Assembly (NCBI GenBank): GCA_029532625.1
Contig: JARFXM010000011.1
Coordinates: 4,601,501 to 4,665,500, forward strand
Length of the DNA: 64,000 nt
From: Lomentospora prolificans
Taxonomy: Eukaryota; Ascomycota; Sordariomycetes; Microascales; Microascaceae
Direction of reading: 5' to 3'
The position numbers and the translations under genes are program-made. Below the pieces are notes generated by a model, which was not told the DNA's origin, made no database searches, and saw only the letters and a list, made by a program, of their open reading frames with translations. Of this stretch, positions 9,338 through 22,800 are shown in pieces; positions within the stretch are counted from its first letter, which is position 1, and every line of letters begins with the position of its first letter.

Positions 9338-12300
9338 GGTGGCTTGTCTTCGATTCGACTGTAGCCTGGAGACAGCGGTACTTCACGCTTCGCTTCGCGC
9401 TCTCACCGCGGCACATTGAGAGACACTTCTTGGGGGTGTGGTTGAGCGGGGGAGGGGACGAAGGAGAGATTGGCTTGCAGACGTGACGAAAGGGCGTGGC
9501 GGACGATGGTGTAGCTAAAAGCCGTTAATCTAAGTGTGCCAGGCTATTGCTGGCGGCAGGGTCAGTTGTCAGGGCTGACCCCCCAATGGAGTCGATCTCT
9601 TGTTTGGAGAAAAGAGGGACCAGGCAGAGTTGACTCGGGGCTGTTGAGCTTCGTTTGATTGAGTTGGTTTCAGCGGTGGGACTTGGAATAGAACCGGCAG
9701 GCTCATCGTCAAACTTGCATCGCCAGCTTTTTCTATATTTTCTTTCCTGGCCGACCTTTCCTACCTTCTGATGTTTTTTCCTGCCTGTCGTTGCTGCTTT
9801 CCCTTTGAGTTCTTGGCAACGTAAGCAGTTGATTTCTCAGCAAAGGCCGTCAACATCGGAAGGAACGAGCTGAGGGATTCCAGTGTACCAATACCTGGGT
9901 TAGTCCCGGTCTGTCTGGACTGTGCAGTAGTCCTGGGCGGGTTAGTCACCCGGAAGTGCGGTTTATTCCAGTACCCAGTACCTCTGTCCGTGCAACCGCA
10001 CGGTTAAGCTATTCCCTTTTCTCATCGATCTCGGCGAGTTCCTTTCATTAGGCATGTTGCGCTCGCACGCATTGGACGTGAGGTGTTCCGCTTTCTGCAT
10101 CATGGAGAGAAAATTTTCTCGCGCTATCTATCTCGAGATGCAGCCTTCCCGTCTTTGCTACGTGGATTGCACCTGTGAACTCCGCGGAGGCCATTGCCTC
10201 AGTCGCAGAGTGCTGGCCACGATACCGGGCGGAGGGGACCGAGATGGTATCTTGCGGGTAGATCTGCGTGGCCGGATTAGACGGGGAATAAGGCTGGCCA
10301 CAAGCACATGGCAAAATCGAGGCGGGGCAGCCGCCCTCTACGATGAGCTTATCGCAACTTCGCCCGACAAGGCCGTGTGCGGCAATCTTTGAAAACCCGC
10401 TAAACGCACAACACTACCCGGAGGCGGAACTCAAAAAGAACAGGCGCCAACCATATTTTGCCCTCGTGGGCGCGTGCATGAATCAACGCATCTCAATTGA
10501 GTCGCGAAGCACTTCAATCCACGGGCTCCTGCAGGGTAACACAAATCGGACACATGGATGAGGGCGATGTAGGCCCGGCGAGTCCGTCCCGGGGACCAGA
10601 TCTGCAGGCGCCCGGCAATTCCTGCACCTACCGAGGGTCAGGTTTTTTCAATCGCCATCTTTCCGCTCGTCTGCCCAGTTGAGATGCCGCGATGGGTAAG
10701 CGAGGCCATCCTTCGGCATGCTGGTGATAACATCATCCGGCCCGGGATTCTGCTCATGCACGCATATCTTGGATCCAAGACGAATGGCTGGCTTATCTAC
10801 TCCTAGTCTTCCCGCAATGAGAACGGATTAGAGCTTGGCAAAGATTTAATAGCCGCTTTTGTTGGCCGCCACGGGGCTGTTTCTTATTCATGGATGGACA
10901 AGCGTGAGTCAACCCCGGACTCTGCTATACCCGGAGCGGGAGGGGCAATCGCGGTCGAAGGGCCTCAACCGCCACTGACCTCAATGGCGTTCTTGTAGCA
11001 TTTCGCTGAAATCGGCGATGCGATTGTCTAGCTCGTGAAGGAAGACGGCGATTGCAAGGTTCAACAGCCTCCAGAGGAAGCAATAGTTCGAACCTCGTCG
11101 TCCTAGAGGCGTTGCCGCGCACATTCGACACTAAAGCCCGTTCGTGCTATTGAGCCCTCGCCATCATGCTTAACTGCGCGGCTTGTATTACAAGTCCTTC
11201 TCTTCAACAATACTTGTGCCTGTTCCGTGCGACGGGTTCCTCGACTAGCCCTCCCGCTTGGGCCCCGGACAATTCCATCATGGCCTCTCTCCCAGTGGCA
11301 CAATGTCTCTCTTTTTTTGGCAGCCATGGCTTTTTTCCTCATAGGGAGGCAGTTAATCAGATACCTGCGGGTTCCTATCAGTCACGTTGTTGGCCATACT
11401 CGAGAACCCTAAGCATGACACAGTTTTCTCCGCGATGCTCTCCCCACAAAACCAACTTTTACCTCTCGGCTTCGACCCATGGACTCTCCAGAAAATGCTT
11501 GCGACACATTATTATGGGGCCCCACCAAAGTTTCAATGTGGCCTACTTACCTGACGCAATTGACACAGTCTACCCGCGAATAATGCAAGCACGAAAGAGG
11601 TAGAATCTCACCGATAAGCCGCAGGACCACAGTTGACACCCAGAGCAAACCATTCTGGACTTCTACCAGCTGAGTTACTCGTTGGAGACGAGTGTCGAGG
11701 GTACCCTGCAATGGTATTAAATTGATTCGGCCGCTCAAGTAGAAGGGAGCTATCGACTGTAATTCACTCCACGACTTAGAGAGTATCCTTGCCGAGGTAC
11801 CCGTTGTTCTGCAAGCCCACTGCTGTGTAAGCCAAGGTCTGATTCACCAGGAGACCTGGCAAAGTGTAGATTATACATCATGTATTTACGCCGGTGGCGG
11901 CAGCTCAAGCTCGAAGCTCACGCGAGCTTCAATACGGGAGGTCGAATCGTGCCGACGCAGACGAGGAGTCCTTAATTGCCCATATTCCGTCTTTGACTCA
12001 TGTCCCACCGCACGCAGAATCGATACGAAAACCAGGTTGTCAACACCACCTCCCTTGGCGGCTTTTGTGAAGTTGTTGAACAGCCGGACGGCGATGAGAT
12101 AACACAAAAGATTCGCTTACAGCGACGCCTCATACATTGTTTTGTAAAATAGTATAATGAAAAGTTCACCTGATGCCCACGAGGGCCCCTCCGTGGGTCC
12201 TGTAAGCCTCCCTGAGTTTGGTTGTGTTAAGGGGCACACGCGCTATCATATATGATGTAACGCCACTGCAGGGTAGTACGTGCATTGGCTATGTTGCTTT

Positions 12301-13234
12301 TCCATTCCAAAGTTAGTCTAGGGATACCGTCGATGTCTAGCACCGGCGACGGCGGGCGGACGGCGTGCAAGTCGGAGGCCAAGCTTCGTTAGTGGTGGAT
12401 CTGTGCGTAAAGCTCAGCTCAACCCAACTTCAAGCCCTCACGGGTGTTCGAAGGTGTTGGTATTTCTTTTTTACCCAAACTCCTCTCACACTGTTATAGT
12501 TGATCTCGATTCCACAAATACGGGTTTTTTTAAGTTTCCTTGCCAGCTAGCTTTCCTACCACCCCCACCAAAACCACCTAGTACCCCTTCTTCGCTAGGC
12601 TCGGCGAGCTCGTCAGCTCCGGAGACTTTGAACTAGGCGGGTTCAGGCTTCGTCCGGGTGGATATCGAGATGAAGGTAGATGGCGGGAGACATTTGATCT
12701 GGTTATGAAAGCGCGCCTTGGGAAAGTAGCGAGCGTCAGCTACCCATGTAATTGACGAAGCTAGCCATACGTGACGGAACCAAGAATAGCGTGCGTTGTG
12801 GGTGAGCAGAAGCGGGATGCCAGCTGAGATTCGGTACCACGGAACAGAACAGGGGAGTGCACCACACTCCCCTTCCTCACCCATGTTCACTCGACACCCA
12901 GTTGACTCGCTCTGCCACGCCCCGGGCCCACGCTCGGGGACCTTAAGAACAAGAAGTAATTACATGACCTGGCCTCAGTCATTAGCAGGAAACAAAAGGG
13001 ACCACCATGCCCTGGGAAAGTATGCATATATATCTAAACACACACATATATATATATAGATAGAAAGATAGATATATATCCAAGTGACCCGGCCCCTCAA
13101 CCCGAAGTCCCTCTCATTGTGATTCTTACTCTCAGACACTGCCCATCTCCCACTTGAATACGTTTCCTGCGTCACCTCAACGGACACCACCTCTCTCTCC
13201 CAACGTCGACATAGCATCTCCTGCACCACCCAAG
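9338..13234. other. 3.9-kb gene-poor region between regulator and aquaporin
   Basis: Divergent intergenic region, unusually long for a compact fungal genome. All open frames are short, overlap on both strands and show no family motif, signal peptide or splice logic that I could support. Base composition is mixed, not strongly AT-rich, so there is no sign of heavy RIP. A low-complexity CA/TA/GATA stretch lies at 13024-13079, about 150 bp upstream of the aquaporin start. Confidence 0.5.
13024..13079. repeat. CA/TA/GATA low-complexity stretch
   Basis: Runs of ATATAT, ACACAC and GATAGA-type repeats cover most of this 56-bp interval in the aquaporin promoter. GATA-containing words here could in principle bind GATA factors, but the repeat nature makes chance as likely. 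Confidence 0.6.
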
Positions 13235-14274
13235 ATGGCCACGATGACCAACGGTTCCTACCCGCCCGGGCCTTCCACCACGGTCGACAGCCCAGGCTCA
13301 GGCCACCATCACCATGGCGGCGGCACAACAGATCAGGTCGTGGGGGATCCCATCGAGCGCTCCAGGACGTTTGGCATGAAGCATCCCCTGAGGAACGAGG
13401 TGATTGCGGCGCTCGCCGAGTTCTGCGGTACCTTTATGTTCCTCTTCCTCGCGTTCGCGGCAACGCAGGCAGTCCTGTTTATCCGCAGGGGGGCTCCCCT
13501 TGATGCGGCTACGCTCTTGTTTATCTCGGCGGCTTTCGGCGGCGCCATTGCTGCCAATGTTTGGGCGTTTTACAGAGTGTCTGGTGGCATGTTTAACCCG
13601 GCTGTAGGTTCCTTCTCTCTCTGTCCATCCCTGTTTCTCCATCCGTGTCTTTTTTTGTTTTGTTTGTTTCCTTCAACACGTACTCAATTATTAACTCTTC
13701 TCTCCCCCACAAGGTTACCCTCGGCCTCGTCCTCGTCGGCGCCGTCACGCCCCTTCGCGGCGTCATTGTCTTCATCTCCCAAATCGTAGCCGGCATCGCC
13801 GCCGCCGCCGTAGTCGACGGGCTCACGCCGGGGCCGCTCCTCGTGCGCAACTCGCTCGGGGACGGGGTCAGCGTGGTTCGAGGCCTCTTTCTCGAAATGT
13901 TCCTCACCGCCAACCTAGTGTTCGTGGTGTACATGCTGGCGGTGGAGAAGCACCGCGCGACGTTCATCGCTCCCCTGGGCATCGGTATCGCCATCTTCAT
14001 GTGCCACATGGTGGGCGTCGCATTCACGGGTACGTCCGTCAACCCGGCGAGGTCGTTTGGACCGGCTGTCATCGCCGGGTTCGTCGGCTACCATTGGATT
14101 TACTGGGTGGGACCGCTCCTGGGTGCGCTGTTGGCCTACGCGGTTTACAGGCTTCTGCAGCTGCTCAATTACAATACTTGCAATGTTGGCCAGGATGAGG
14201 ACGGGCTCGGCATGTACCGCGTTTCGGCGGATAACACCGGGCACGCCAACGGAGGCCACAAGGTTCTCGTATAA
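13235..14274 (+). CDS. Aquaporin (orthodox water-channel type, MIP family)
   Basis: Membrane channel for water across the plasma or an internal membrane. Two exons, 13235-13603 and 13714-14274. The 110-nt intron has a GTAGGT donor and an ACAAG acceptor and falls immediately after the first NPA motif (GGMFNPA | VTLGLVLVGAV). The product is 309 aa with a hydrophilic N-terminal extension (including HHHHGGG) and six membrane segments. Both pore motifs are intact: NPA in the first half and GTSVNPARS in the second. CHMVGVAFTGTSVNPAR keeps the His and Arg expected in a narrow, water-selective filter, which favours an orthodox aquaporin over an aquaglyceroporin. The ATG at 13235 is the first in frame; a second lies four codons on. 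Convergent with the distant sugar transporter. Confidence 0.93.
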
Positions 14275-14313
14275 GGCGAGACCAAAAGCGGGTTGGCGGG
14301 GGGAAGAAAAGGG

Positions 14314-14342
<29 letters not shown>
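14314..14342. repeat. Poly(A) tract, 29 nt
   Basis: An uninterrupted run of A begins 40 bp downstream of the aquaporin stop codon, on the sense strand, probably within its 3' UTR. Confidence 0.8.
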
Positions 14343-14345
<3 letters not shown>

Positions 14346-14780
14346 AGGGGCAAACAATTTCAGATTCTCTGCTTCCAAAAGCAAGAGTTGTTGTTGTTGT
14401 TTTTCCTTTTTAGATGTCACGATAAAGGGGAAAGGAAGCTAAAAGGAAATGAGATATGGGCTATGTGAAGGGTTCACCTTAGCCTTGCATGTATGTATGA
14501 GTGAGAGTGCATGGCTGGCGTAAGCTGCATACGAACCCTTGACTTTTCGGCTGTGGTAACTTGGGATGGAGGAGTCAGCCATACATCTTGATCAATTTGT
14601 TCCCAGGGGGAGGGCGTGGCTGAAAAACTGAACCAGAAGAAGAATGGCCAATCTAACCAACATCCACGATTTTGCTCTCTGGTGGTGTAAACGGGGAAAG
14701 GGGCCGTTCGGGATTGCTCAGAATGATGTTTTACTACTACTACTCCTACTACTAGTACTACCTTTTTTTTTTTTCTTTTT

Positions 14781-14800
14781 GGTTTGGTTTGGTTTGGTTT
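14781..14800. repeat. GGTTT pentanucleotide repeat, 4 copies
   Basis: Four perfect GGTTT units follow a T-rich run. It is a microsatellite with no visible function. Confidence 0.8.
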
Positions 14801-14981
14801 GATTTCCTGCTGCACACAACTTTGCCAGGTTTGTTCAGAGTATCCTCCACCCCGAGCAAGGCAGACTTTGGAAGATCTATCTGTCTGATGAGTGCACACT
14901 CGGCTGGGGTTGGACTCGGCTGCTCCCAACGAACATTCCTCTCATGAATAGGTGAATAGTCGCCTCAGCAGGGAAAGAAAG

Positions 14982-15006
14982 AAAAAAAAAAAAAAAAAAA
15001 AAAAAA
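14982..15006. repeat. Poly(A) tract, 25 nt
   Basis: An uninterrupted A run in the noncoding spacer, next to a GAAAGAAAG imperfect repeat. Confidence 0.8.
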
Positions 15007-15062
15007 GGTTCCACCATGCGCCCCTCCCCCAATCACGTCGTCCCCATCAGATCGAGGATCTA

Positions 15063-15101
15063 GATGCAGACTATACGATGCAGACTATACGATGCAGACT
15101 A
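15063..15101. repeat. 14-bp tandem repeat, 2.8 copies
   Basis: The unit GATGCAGACTATAC is repeated perfectly at 15063-15076 and 15077-15090, followed by a partial copy (GATGCAGACTA) at 15091-15101. Confidence 0.85.
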
Positions 15102-17937
15102 ACATGCTATCCACAACCTCAGCTGCGCGCACACCTGCAAACCCACATACTACTACTAAACAAACTAAGAATCTTAGGCTCCATGTACGCACAATCGGAT
15201 AAATCGAATACGACCGACACCACAAAAGCGAGGAATTTGGCACACTCTCCACTCTCACGTCCGGCGGGTGGAAGAAGCAACAAGATGGCTGCTCACGATG
15301 TCTCGCACACCTTTTCCCGAGTTCCGGACCAGCATCCAGAATGATACCGGGTCCCACCGGCTTCGCTCACCCTCCATCCCATTCCCCCCGTAATATCGAG
15401 CCGCAGCCGCCTTTCAGCTCTGCTTGTCCAGATCATGTCTCTGCTCCGCTCCCGCCATTGCCGTTGCCAAAAGCCAACGCACCCACTCGATTCTCCACAT
15501 CACCAAGCCGCGGCGATGGGATCCAATTGTCTTTTTTCCCGTCTTCAAACCCTGATGTTACATTCTTGACGTAGCTTGTGCAATCGGTGCTTCCTGGCGT
15601 TTCTGTCCGTGATGATTGCGTTCCTCGTTGGGTCACGATTTTATTCGGTCTCCTAGGAGCCTTGTGAAATGGTAAAGCTATCCAAGACCGGGGTTCACAA
15701 AATAAAATGAGATTAAGTAAAGGCACCATAAGAGGGAAGAGAGAAAAAAAAAAAAAGCAGCGGTTCGCACCCAGGCTGTTATTGCATGACACTCATGAGA
15801 TACACAGCCGAAAAGCAACCTTGGAACCCAGCTGGCTGGCGGCAGAAACTCTCTAAGGCTGGTTGTGGCCTGGACCAGGGCGGACCCAATCCTAATCTAC
15901 CAATAATCCGGTTCTCTCACTCGTCTAAATCGTTTGGTCTTGATACTAAGGAGGTACTTGTTACTTGTAGACACACCTCGCTTCTCGATCGCTAGTGGAG
16001 GCTCGGAGCTCGCCTGCCTGACCCACGATGATTGTCACGATGGTTGTTGTGTCTTTTGGAATCTAGTGTACTATTACAATCAGCATATTCCTGCAAAATG
16101 ACTTGCAGCTCAGTGTATATCCCCCATCCATCCAATTTCACACAAACACACACACAAGGTAAAAGAAAAAAAAAGCGGAGGGCGAAATCGCTAGTCGTCA
16201 ATCGTCACACTCCTCCCCGCTCACCATCGCCGCGTCCTCCGCGGCCAGCCCACAGTCAATCCCCACCTCACGCACGAGACTCGGAACCGCTAGCCTCCTT
16301 CTATCCCTCACGTGCCGGCATTGGTGCCTTTTCCTCCAATCCATCTTCCTCTTTACTGGTGCGGTACCTAGTAGTAGCTTGCTTCTGGCCCATTGGCTCG
16401 CTTTTCCATTCCCTCGGCGCCGGGAATACGATGAGATCAAATCAGAGAGTGTGGCTGGCCCCTTGCTTCCCGTCTTTTTGTCTCTCCAAGCAGCTCCCGA
16501 CGTTTGTCCAAATCTTTCTTTATAAACTTTCCACCCCCGCGACACCTGCCGAGTCCCGGAATCATGAGAAAAAAAGAAGAAAAAAAACACGCAAGTAAAA
16601 GAGAAGTGGCAAAAGCTTCTCGCTCTGGAAATGCAGAAAAAGGCCAAAATAATATCGTCAACTCCTCCCTTCCGCCATTGGCATTGGCTACGCTTCAGTC
16701 TCCCTGAGAAACCATCATTGATGTGATGCAACCTGACTCCGTCGGTATTCCCCGCCATCAGATCCACACAACCTTCCATAGAAAACCACCCACTTCCTGC
16801 GATCCGCCTCGTAAGACAGTCACCTCTAACCCATCGAGAAAAGAAAAGAGGAGAAAAGAAAAACATTCGCCTCCTCCCATCCCTTCCTACCCCGGGCATG
16901 GCCAGCCCAGACCAGTCTCTAATCCCTCACGCGCATGTGTCAATCGAAATCAAGCATTCTAGGTCGTGCCGCTATCGGATTCGCCCATGCGGCGCTTGTT
17001 GCTTATGGTGGCCAGCTCCGCTCCACCACCCCGACATAGCCCCGGAACTTGGACTCGAGATGCGTGTAATAGCGGCAGCCGTGATATCACTGCAGGCAAT
17101 AAAAGAAACCTGTCAAATATAGGGCCGGGAGAAGTTAGCGATGGGTCTGGGGCGTTGGTGCGCCGGGGGCAGGTGAAAGTTGCTTTTTTTTTCCTTTTTT
17201 TCCCCTTTCTTCTGCAATCTGGCCGTGGCCCTTCACTCGTAGACCCATGTCTCATCAGTCCTCTCAGTCACTCTCCACCTTTGCTTTTCTTCCTACGATG
17301 GCTTATGCACTTCGCCGAGCAACACACTAGTTCGAGTCTTGACGCCAACAAACCTCTTAACCGTGATGATACCACATAAATAGAACCAACAACAGCCTTG
17401 GTGCAACACAGAGAAAGGCGCGACCCGACAATAACGAAGCAAGCGATTCTCGACACAATGCGCGGTGCTATTGACTATGGTATATAGATAGAATATCAAA
17501 AAAGCTCGACCCCCTCCCCCCCGCCCCCAATATATATAAATAAATAAAAAGAAGGATAGATGATGCGAAATATAGACAAGATATTATAAATAATTTTTGG
17601 GCTTTGCGACAAAAACAAAAAAATTACACGAGACGCTTGCTCCCGATCAGAACAAAACCTGCATTTCCCGGCGTTGTCGTTAATGTCGTTGTGCAGAAAG
17701 CGTGGGTATCTCTCTCTTTGCTGCTCTTCCCAAGTATGTACAGGTCCGAGATCCGTCCAAGAAAGGGAAACAAGACCGCCTTCATTCCACTCCCACCCCT
17801 TCACCTCTTACGTGGCTGGATAAGGCTTTCACACACAGTCAAGTGCTCGAGAGGAAACAAAGGAAACGAATATTGGTTACTCTGTCTCGGCGTCCCACGC
17901 TTGCCGTACAAGTACGAGAGTCGCTTTGAAACCCCGT

Positions 17938-19836
17938 TTAAGCGTCGCGGACATCGACAATGTGGCCGGAGTCGTCGACGGCGATCTTCTTCTTCTGGGT
18001 CGACATCTTGACAGGGTTCTTTGCTTCGAAGATTTCGTCGAGTTGTTCGAGCTGAAAAAGATCAAAGAGTTAGAATTTTGATGATTCTTCCAAAGTTGAT
18101 CTAATAGAGAGAGTGGGAGAGAGAAACTTACAGTGCGACCCTTAGTTTCGGGAATGAAGAAGTAGACGACAATGACCTGAACGGCGTCCCAGATGGTGAA
18201 GATGATGTAGGTCTTCCACTCAATCTTCTGCATGGAGACGGGCCAGGCGAACTGGTTGAGGAGACCGGCGGCATTGACGGCAAGGGACGAGAAGGCCATA
18301 CCCTTGGCACGCATCTCGAAAGAGAGGACCTCGACGGGGTAAAGAGCCTGGAGGGGAGTGATACCGACCGAGTAGACCGAACCGAACAGGAAGACCATAG
18401 CAAGAGCAGCCTGAGAGGCGGCCTTGTTGGTAAAGATGGGTTTGCCGTTCTCGTCAACACCGTCCTGGGAGGCGGCACACATGGCGGAAGCGATAGTCAT
18501 GCCAAGCCAGATAATGCAGCAGCCCGTGAAAGAGAAGAGGAGGAGGGGACGACGACCGAACTTGTCGACAAGGGTGGCGCCAACGATGGCGCAGAGGAAC
18601 TGCTGGCAAGAGTTGATGAGGGTGATGTTGGCCTGCTCAATGACACCAGTGTAGCCGGCCGTGTCAAGCACCGAGGAAAGGAAGTACGAGAGCACAGCGT
18701 TACCAGCCCACTGACCGAAGATGGAAATGGTGACGTTGCACATGAGACGGTAGACGGCAGCACGGCTGCGGAAGAGCGCACGGTAATCCCACCAGCGCTT
18801 GTCAGAACCGTCGAGATCGAGCGCCTCCTCGTACTCGCGCATCTGGAGCTTGACCCAGGCGGACTCGGGGTTGCCGTTGCCGTGGTACTTGGTTAGCATA
18901 GCCCTGGCCTGGTCCTGCTTGTTGTTGACATAGAGCCAACGGGGCGACTCGGGGAGGAGCAGCGAGAAGAGGACGATGATGCCGGAGAAGAGGGCCTGGA
19001 GCCAGGTAATGATGCGCCACGAGAAGCCGTAGCTGACGTCGAGAGAGCCACGGGTCGCACCGGACGCGATGATGGCACCGGAGAACCAGAGAGTGTTGTA
19101 GAAGGCACCGACAACACCACGGAAGGCTGGGTGGTTGATCTCAATGACGTACATGGGACCGGCGGCAGCAGCGATGGAGACACCGAAACCGAGGAGGAAA
19201 CGACCGCCGAGGAAGGCGCTGGGGTACTGGGCGGCGCCCTGGACAATCGTACCAACGACAACGGTCAACGCCCCGATGAACATACCGACACGGCGACCCC
19301 AGGTGTCAATGGCGGGTCCGACGAAAGGAAGGGCAACGACACCACCGATCTGGTACATGGATGCGAAGATACCGGCGCGAACACCGTCGTTGTCGACCTG
19401 GTAGCGGTCACGGAAGTCGGGGTTCTGGAGAAGGTTGTTGATGAGAGAGCCATCATAACCGTTCATGGTCGAACAGAACATTCCCACGACGGAGAAGGCA
19501 TAGATGAGGAGCATGTTCGTGTTGAACGCCGAAGGAGGCTCCTGGATCATCGCCTCGTTGAAGGCCTCGTTACCAGTGACCACCTTCTCCTGGACATGCT
19601 TCTACAGGTACAGCGAGCCATGTTAGTCAATTGCTAAATTGCCGCGAAATGGTTGCACATTGTTGGCAGCAGCACAAACCGAGCCAAGCTGCAGTGCCTA
19701 CCAAGAGATCTTGGCTTCAGGGCGACCGTGGGGGTCCGAGGCTGCATGGAAAAGAAAGAAAAGAAGCAAGGGAACAACGTACCTGGATATCGTCCGCGTG
19801 GACGACATCGCTCGTCTTCTCAGGCTTTTCAGACAT
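17938..19836 (-). CDS. MFS sugar transporter (lactose permease / hexose transporter type)
   Basis: Proton-coupled sugar porter of the plasma membrane. Three exons: 19836-19783 (MSEKPEKTSDVVHADDIQ), 19601-18132 and 18051-17938. The introns are 19782-19602 (GTACGT..TGTAG) and 18131-18052 (GTAAGT..TTCAG), both phase 0, giving 545 aa. About twelve membrane segments are evident. Family signatures are intact: DTWGRRVGMF after TM2, PESPRWL after TM6, DKFGRRPLLLFSFTG in the second half and PETKGRTLEQLDEIF after TM12, the last assembled across the second intron. The central loop is hydrophilic. The substrate cannot be assigned from sequence; the closest remembered family is fungal lactose-permease-like proteins, which include disaccharide and hexose transporters. 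The N-terminal exon is short and acidic, as in relatives. A very long (6.9 kb) gene-free region lies upstream. Confidence 0.93.
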
Positions 19837-22800
19837 TGTGGACCTCTCAGCTCAGAAACAAGGCTATATTTCGAGCGGCTATGGGAGAGATGGAGGAAGT
19901 CGGATCTAGACGGAGGAAACTCAAGTCTCCAGACCTAAACCCGGGGTATCAAGTCCTATAGATAATAAGAATAAGGAGGGGGTATAATGAAAAGGGGAGA
20001 TGAGGAAAGAGAAGAAAAGAAAGGCTTGATGGAGATGATTCTGTGACAAGAAAGCTCGGGGAGAAGCGCGATCTTATCAACTCGCGGGTTTGGCCCAGTT
20101 CATTTGCTTCCCGCAGTCGAGTCCTTTTGCCTACACACGGGGAGGACAAGCTTAGGAAGAAAATCATAACGATTCCGATGAACCCCTTGCAATGCATGGG
20201 GTGCAACAGTGGAGTGGGCGGCGTGGTATGGGGGAAGGAGGGTAGAACAACAAGGGTAGGGTGGGTGTGGGTGTAACGAGTCTAGATGGGGAGAGGAAGA
20301 CGGAGAGGGGGGTTTGCGGGTGCCGGCCCTTCCCTCTGGTGGTGGCGGCAGGGTCCCACAGAGACGGCTATGGGGGTGAGAAACGCGCGAAAATCCCCAT
20401 GTAAAGAAGACGAACGGGACAAGGACAAGTCAAGGAACAAGAAAAGGAAAAAACCGACACCAAAAAGGTTACAGTTTTGGAGTTGAACACTAGCGAGAAA
20501 TGGGACTAGATGGGAAATGGGGCAAGGTACCCCCATGCTCTTCAGCCGTCGATTGAAGCTGGGCACCGGCCCAACGGTCGTCTGCACCGACAGAATCGCC
20601 AGGTTAATCCGTGAGTCTGGAACTGACTGCTGTCCATCTGATAGTCTCTCGTATGTACTGGACCTCCCTCTGAGCAACGGGCCGATCTCTGCAGTGAACA
20701 GCCAGGTCCACTGTGTTCGATCTCTGATGGTTGGGCTCACAGCACATACTCTGTTCTTCCATGCTCGATTCCCCACTGGTGAATGGCATGTTCGACCGGG
20801 TCTACCAGACATTGTCTCCCGAGAACTCTATAATCGACGAGCCTGTGTCAACATGTTTGCGTAGTCCTGTTCCGTATCAAAACAGACTATCCGACCCTCC
20901 CCCAGGAGACCAGCTGGGGAAGTGGGGTTCAAGTACAGACGACTCCTGCGATGGAAGCGAATTAGGGACGATGGGATCCTTGCAGCCCCAGGTCCTATCG
21001 TAGGTTGTCAACCAACAGGAGGGGCGTTCCGTCCACCCATCTTTGTCGCTGCTGGAACTTGGCACTTAAGCCGGCTAGGCCTTCGCAGGAGAGGTAGTAT
21101 CAACGCCTGATGTTGGCTTGAGCGTCCCACTTACACGAGATCTCAGCCCTCCACGTCTCTCCCGGGAAGCGGCGCGTCGGCTGACCGTTCCTTGATCCCA
21201 TGTTCCACAATCATTTCTCGCTGTATCTCGAGACCGCACTGGCTTCGAGACTCGTCGCGCTCTTCAGTTTGCCCATACAGAGGTGCAGCCACTGGGTGCG
21301 AACCTTGACATTCTCGTCAAGGAAGTCCCGAGGACATAGGGAATAGCGGGCGACTCCACTCAAACACCGGGACCCAAGAACCTCCGGACTGAAATACCTA
21401 CTAAAAGATAGGAGATCGGTGGCAAACGGCGGCTGGAACACCCCCATATGGTAGGGTTTAATTCGACGAGAGGAGGTTAGTGCTGGGGAACAGACCATGT
21501 GAGAAGGGGGAAGACCCTGTGCGAGTTTCACCGAGTATAGATGTAGTTTTAATTAGCGTCACATACGTTGAGAGTACCTAGCGTGCTCTACAAATATGCC
21601 TAACGGGGCGATTGGCTCGTGCCAAGATTGGCACCGAAAACTTCGACACCTGGTAAGGCGGGTGAAGAGGTTCCGCGAGTTTGTGTCTTGGAGTCCGCCA
21701 TGGATCATTGGTGTGAGACGCAATGAATATCAGCCAAGGGAAGGAAACCTGAAGCATGAATATGAAGCGTTGATTTCCGTCTTCATCGCACATCATTCCA
21801 GGAGGGAGGACACCGTGATTTGCCAATTGGTTCCAACTCCTGTAGCCCATAGTGTGCCAGGGGAGTCTGGCCGAAGAGACGAATGCTCTTGAACACGGAC
21901 ACGGACAGACGTGGACCGGTTCAAAAAGAGTAAACGGTGGAGGCAATAGTCCGCCAGATTTCTCGCCTTTGATGTTACGACTAGCTCTGGCCAGTCGAAA
22001 CGAACTGGCTTTTTGTTTCCTCATTATTGTTGGCTTGTCAGATCCGCCTTCTTGGAGGCGAAAATGAGTGACGGGCATTCGAGAGCGGAGCTTCCAGCTT
22101 GGGAGTCTGGTCAGGCTGGCTGGCTACAACTCTAATAGATCAGATCAGATCAATGGTTGATTCCGTTACAATATGAAGCTCCGCCGTAATGTCCGAGGTT
22201 ACCCACAGTTACGCTAATATTCCTTTTTCGTCGAAGTCAAGGGCGATTTCGCTAAGTTTTAGGCCTCGACTTTCCTGTACCCCTTCACAAGTACTCCGTA
22301 CCTCGATGGCAGGATTCATCCTAGTCCCGCCGACGTAGTTTTTAGTGTTCAGAAGTTGATCGTTAAAATACATCTGAAGGTACAGAATGGATGGAGAACA
22401 AATGGAAGGAGCCACCAAGTCGCAGTACGAGCCTGGGGCATCTGACACATCTGCGAGGACCCCTTGGTTCAGGGCATCACGCTTCTGGCTACTGTAAATT
22501 CGGCCATTTCGCGGGGAAAAGGGACAGAAAACTCGCGCTGGTGATTAAGCTACTTGGCAGAAAACCCCGTCGGCGCTGCAGGCCGAATCGGCAATCTGAA
22601 AGGTGAGGAAAGAGGAAAACAAGGAAGCCACAAGAGATAGCATCAATTGGGACGCTGACAGTATCAGCGGGGCTAAGATGGGGGTTGAGAAATGAGCAAC
22701 TTGACGCGGAAGGAACCGCTGAACGATTTCGCGCCTCTAGAGAGCAACATTGGAAGTACCTGTGTGATCTTGTCCTCCAGCACGAATCGACTGGTGCACA

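Larger units (their letters stand above)
14275..17937. other. 3.7-kb convergent region rich in simple sequence
   Basis: It lies between the stop codons of the aquaporin and the sugar transporter, far longer than the other convergent spacers here (150-860 bp, apart from a 1.2-kb one). It contains A-tracts at 14314-14342 and 14982-15006, GGTTT repeats at 14781-14800, an ACT-rich stretch near 14734-14760 and 14-bp tandem repeats at 15063-15101. Open frames are short and mutually overlapping; none is supported as a gene. A noncoding transcript or a multi-exon small gene cannot be excluded. Confidence 0.5.

Noticed and set aside
11600..11700. Minus-strand D-arm-like word (TAACTCAGCTGGTAGA)
   Set aside because: No matching T-arm or acceptor stem at the right distance, so not a tRNA.
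16198..16899. 233-codon minus-strand frame in the aquaporin / transporter spacer
   Set aside because: It is composed of low-complexity F and R/S/G-rich translation of A-rich and C-rich DNA; no family features.
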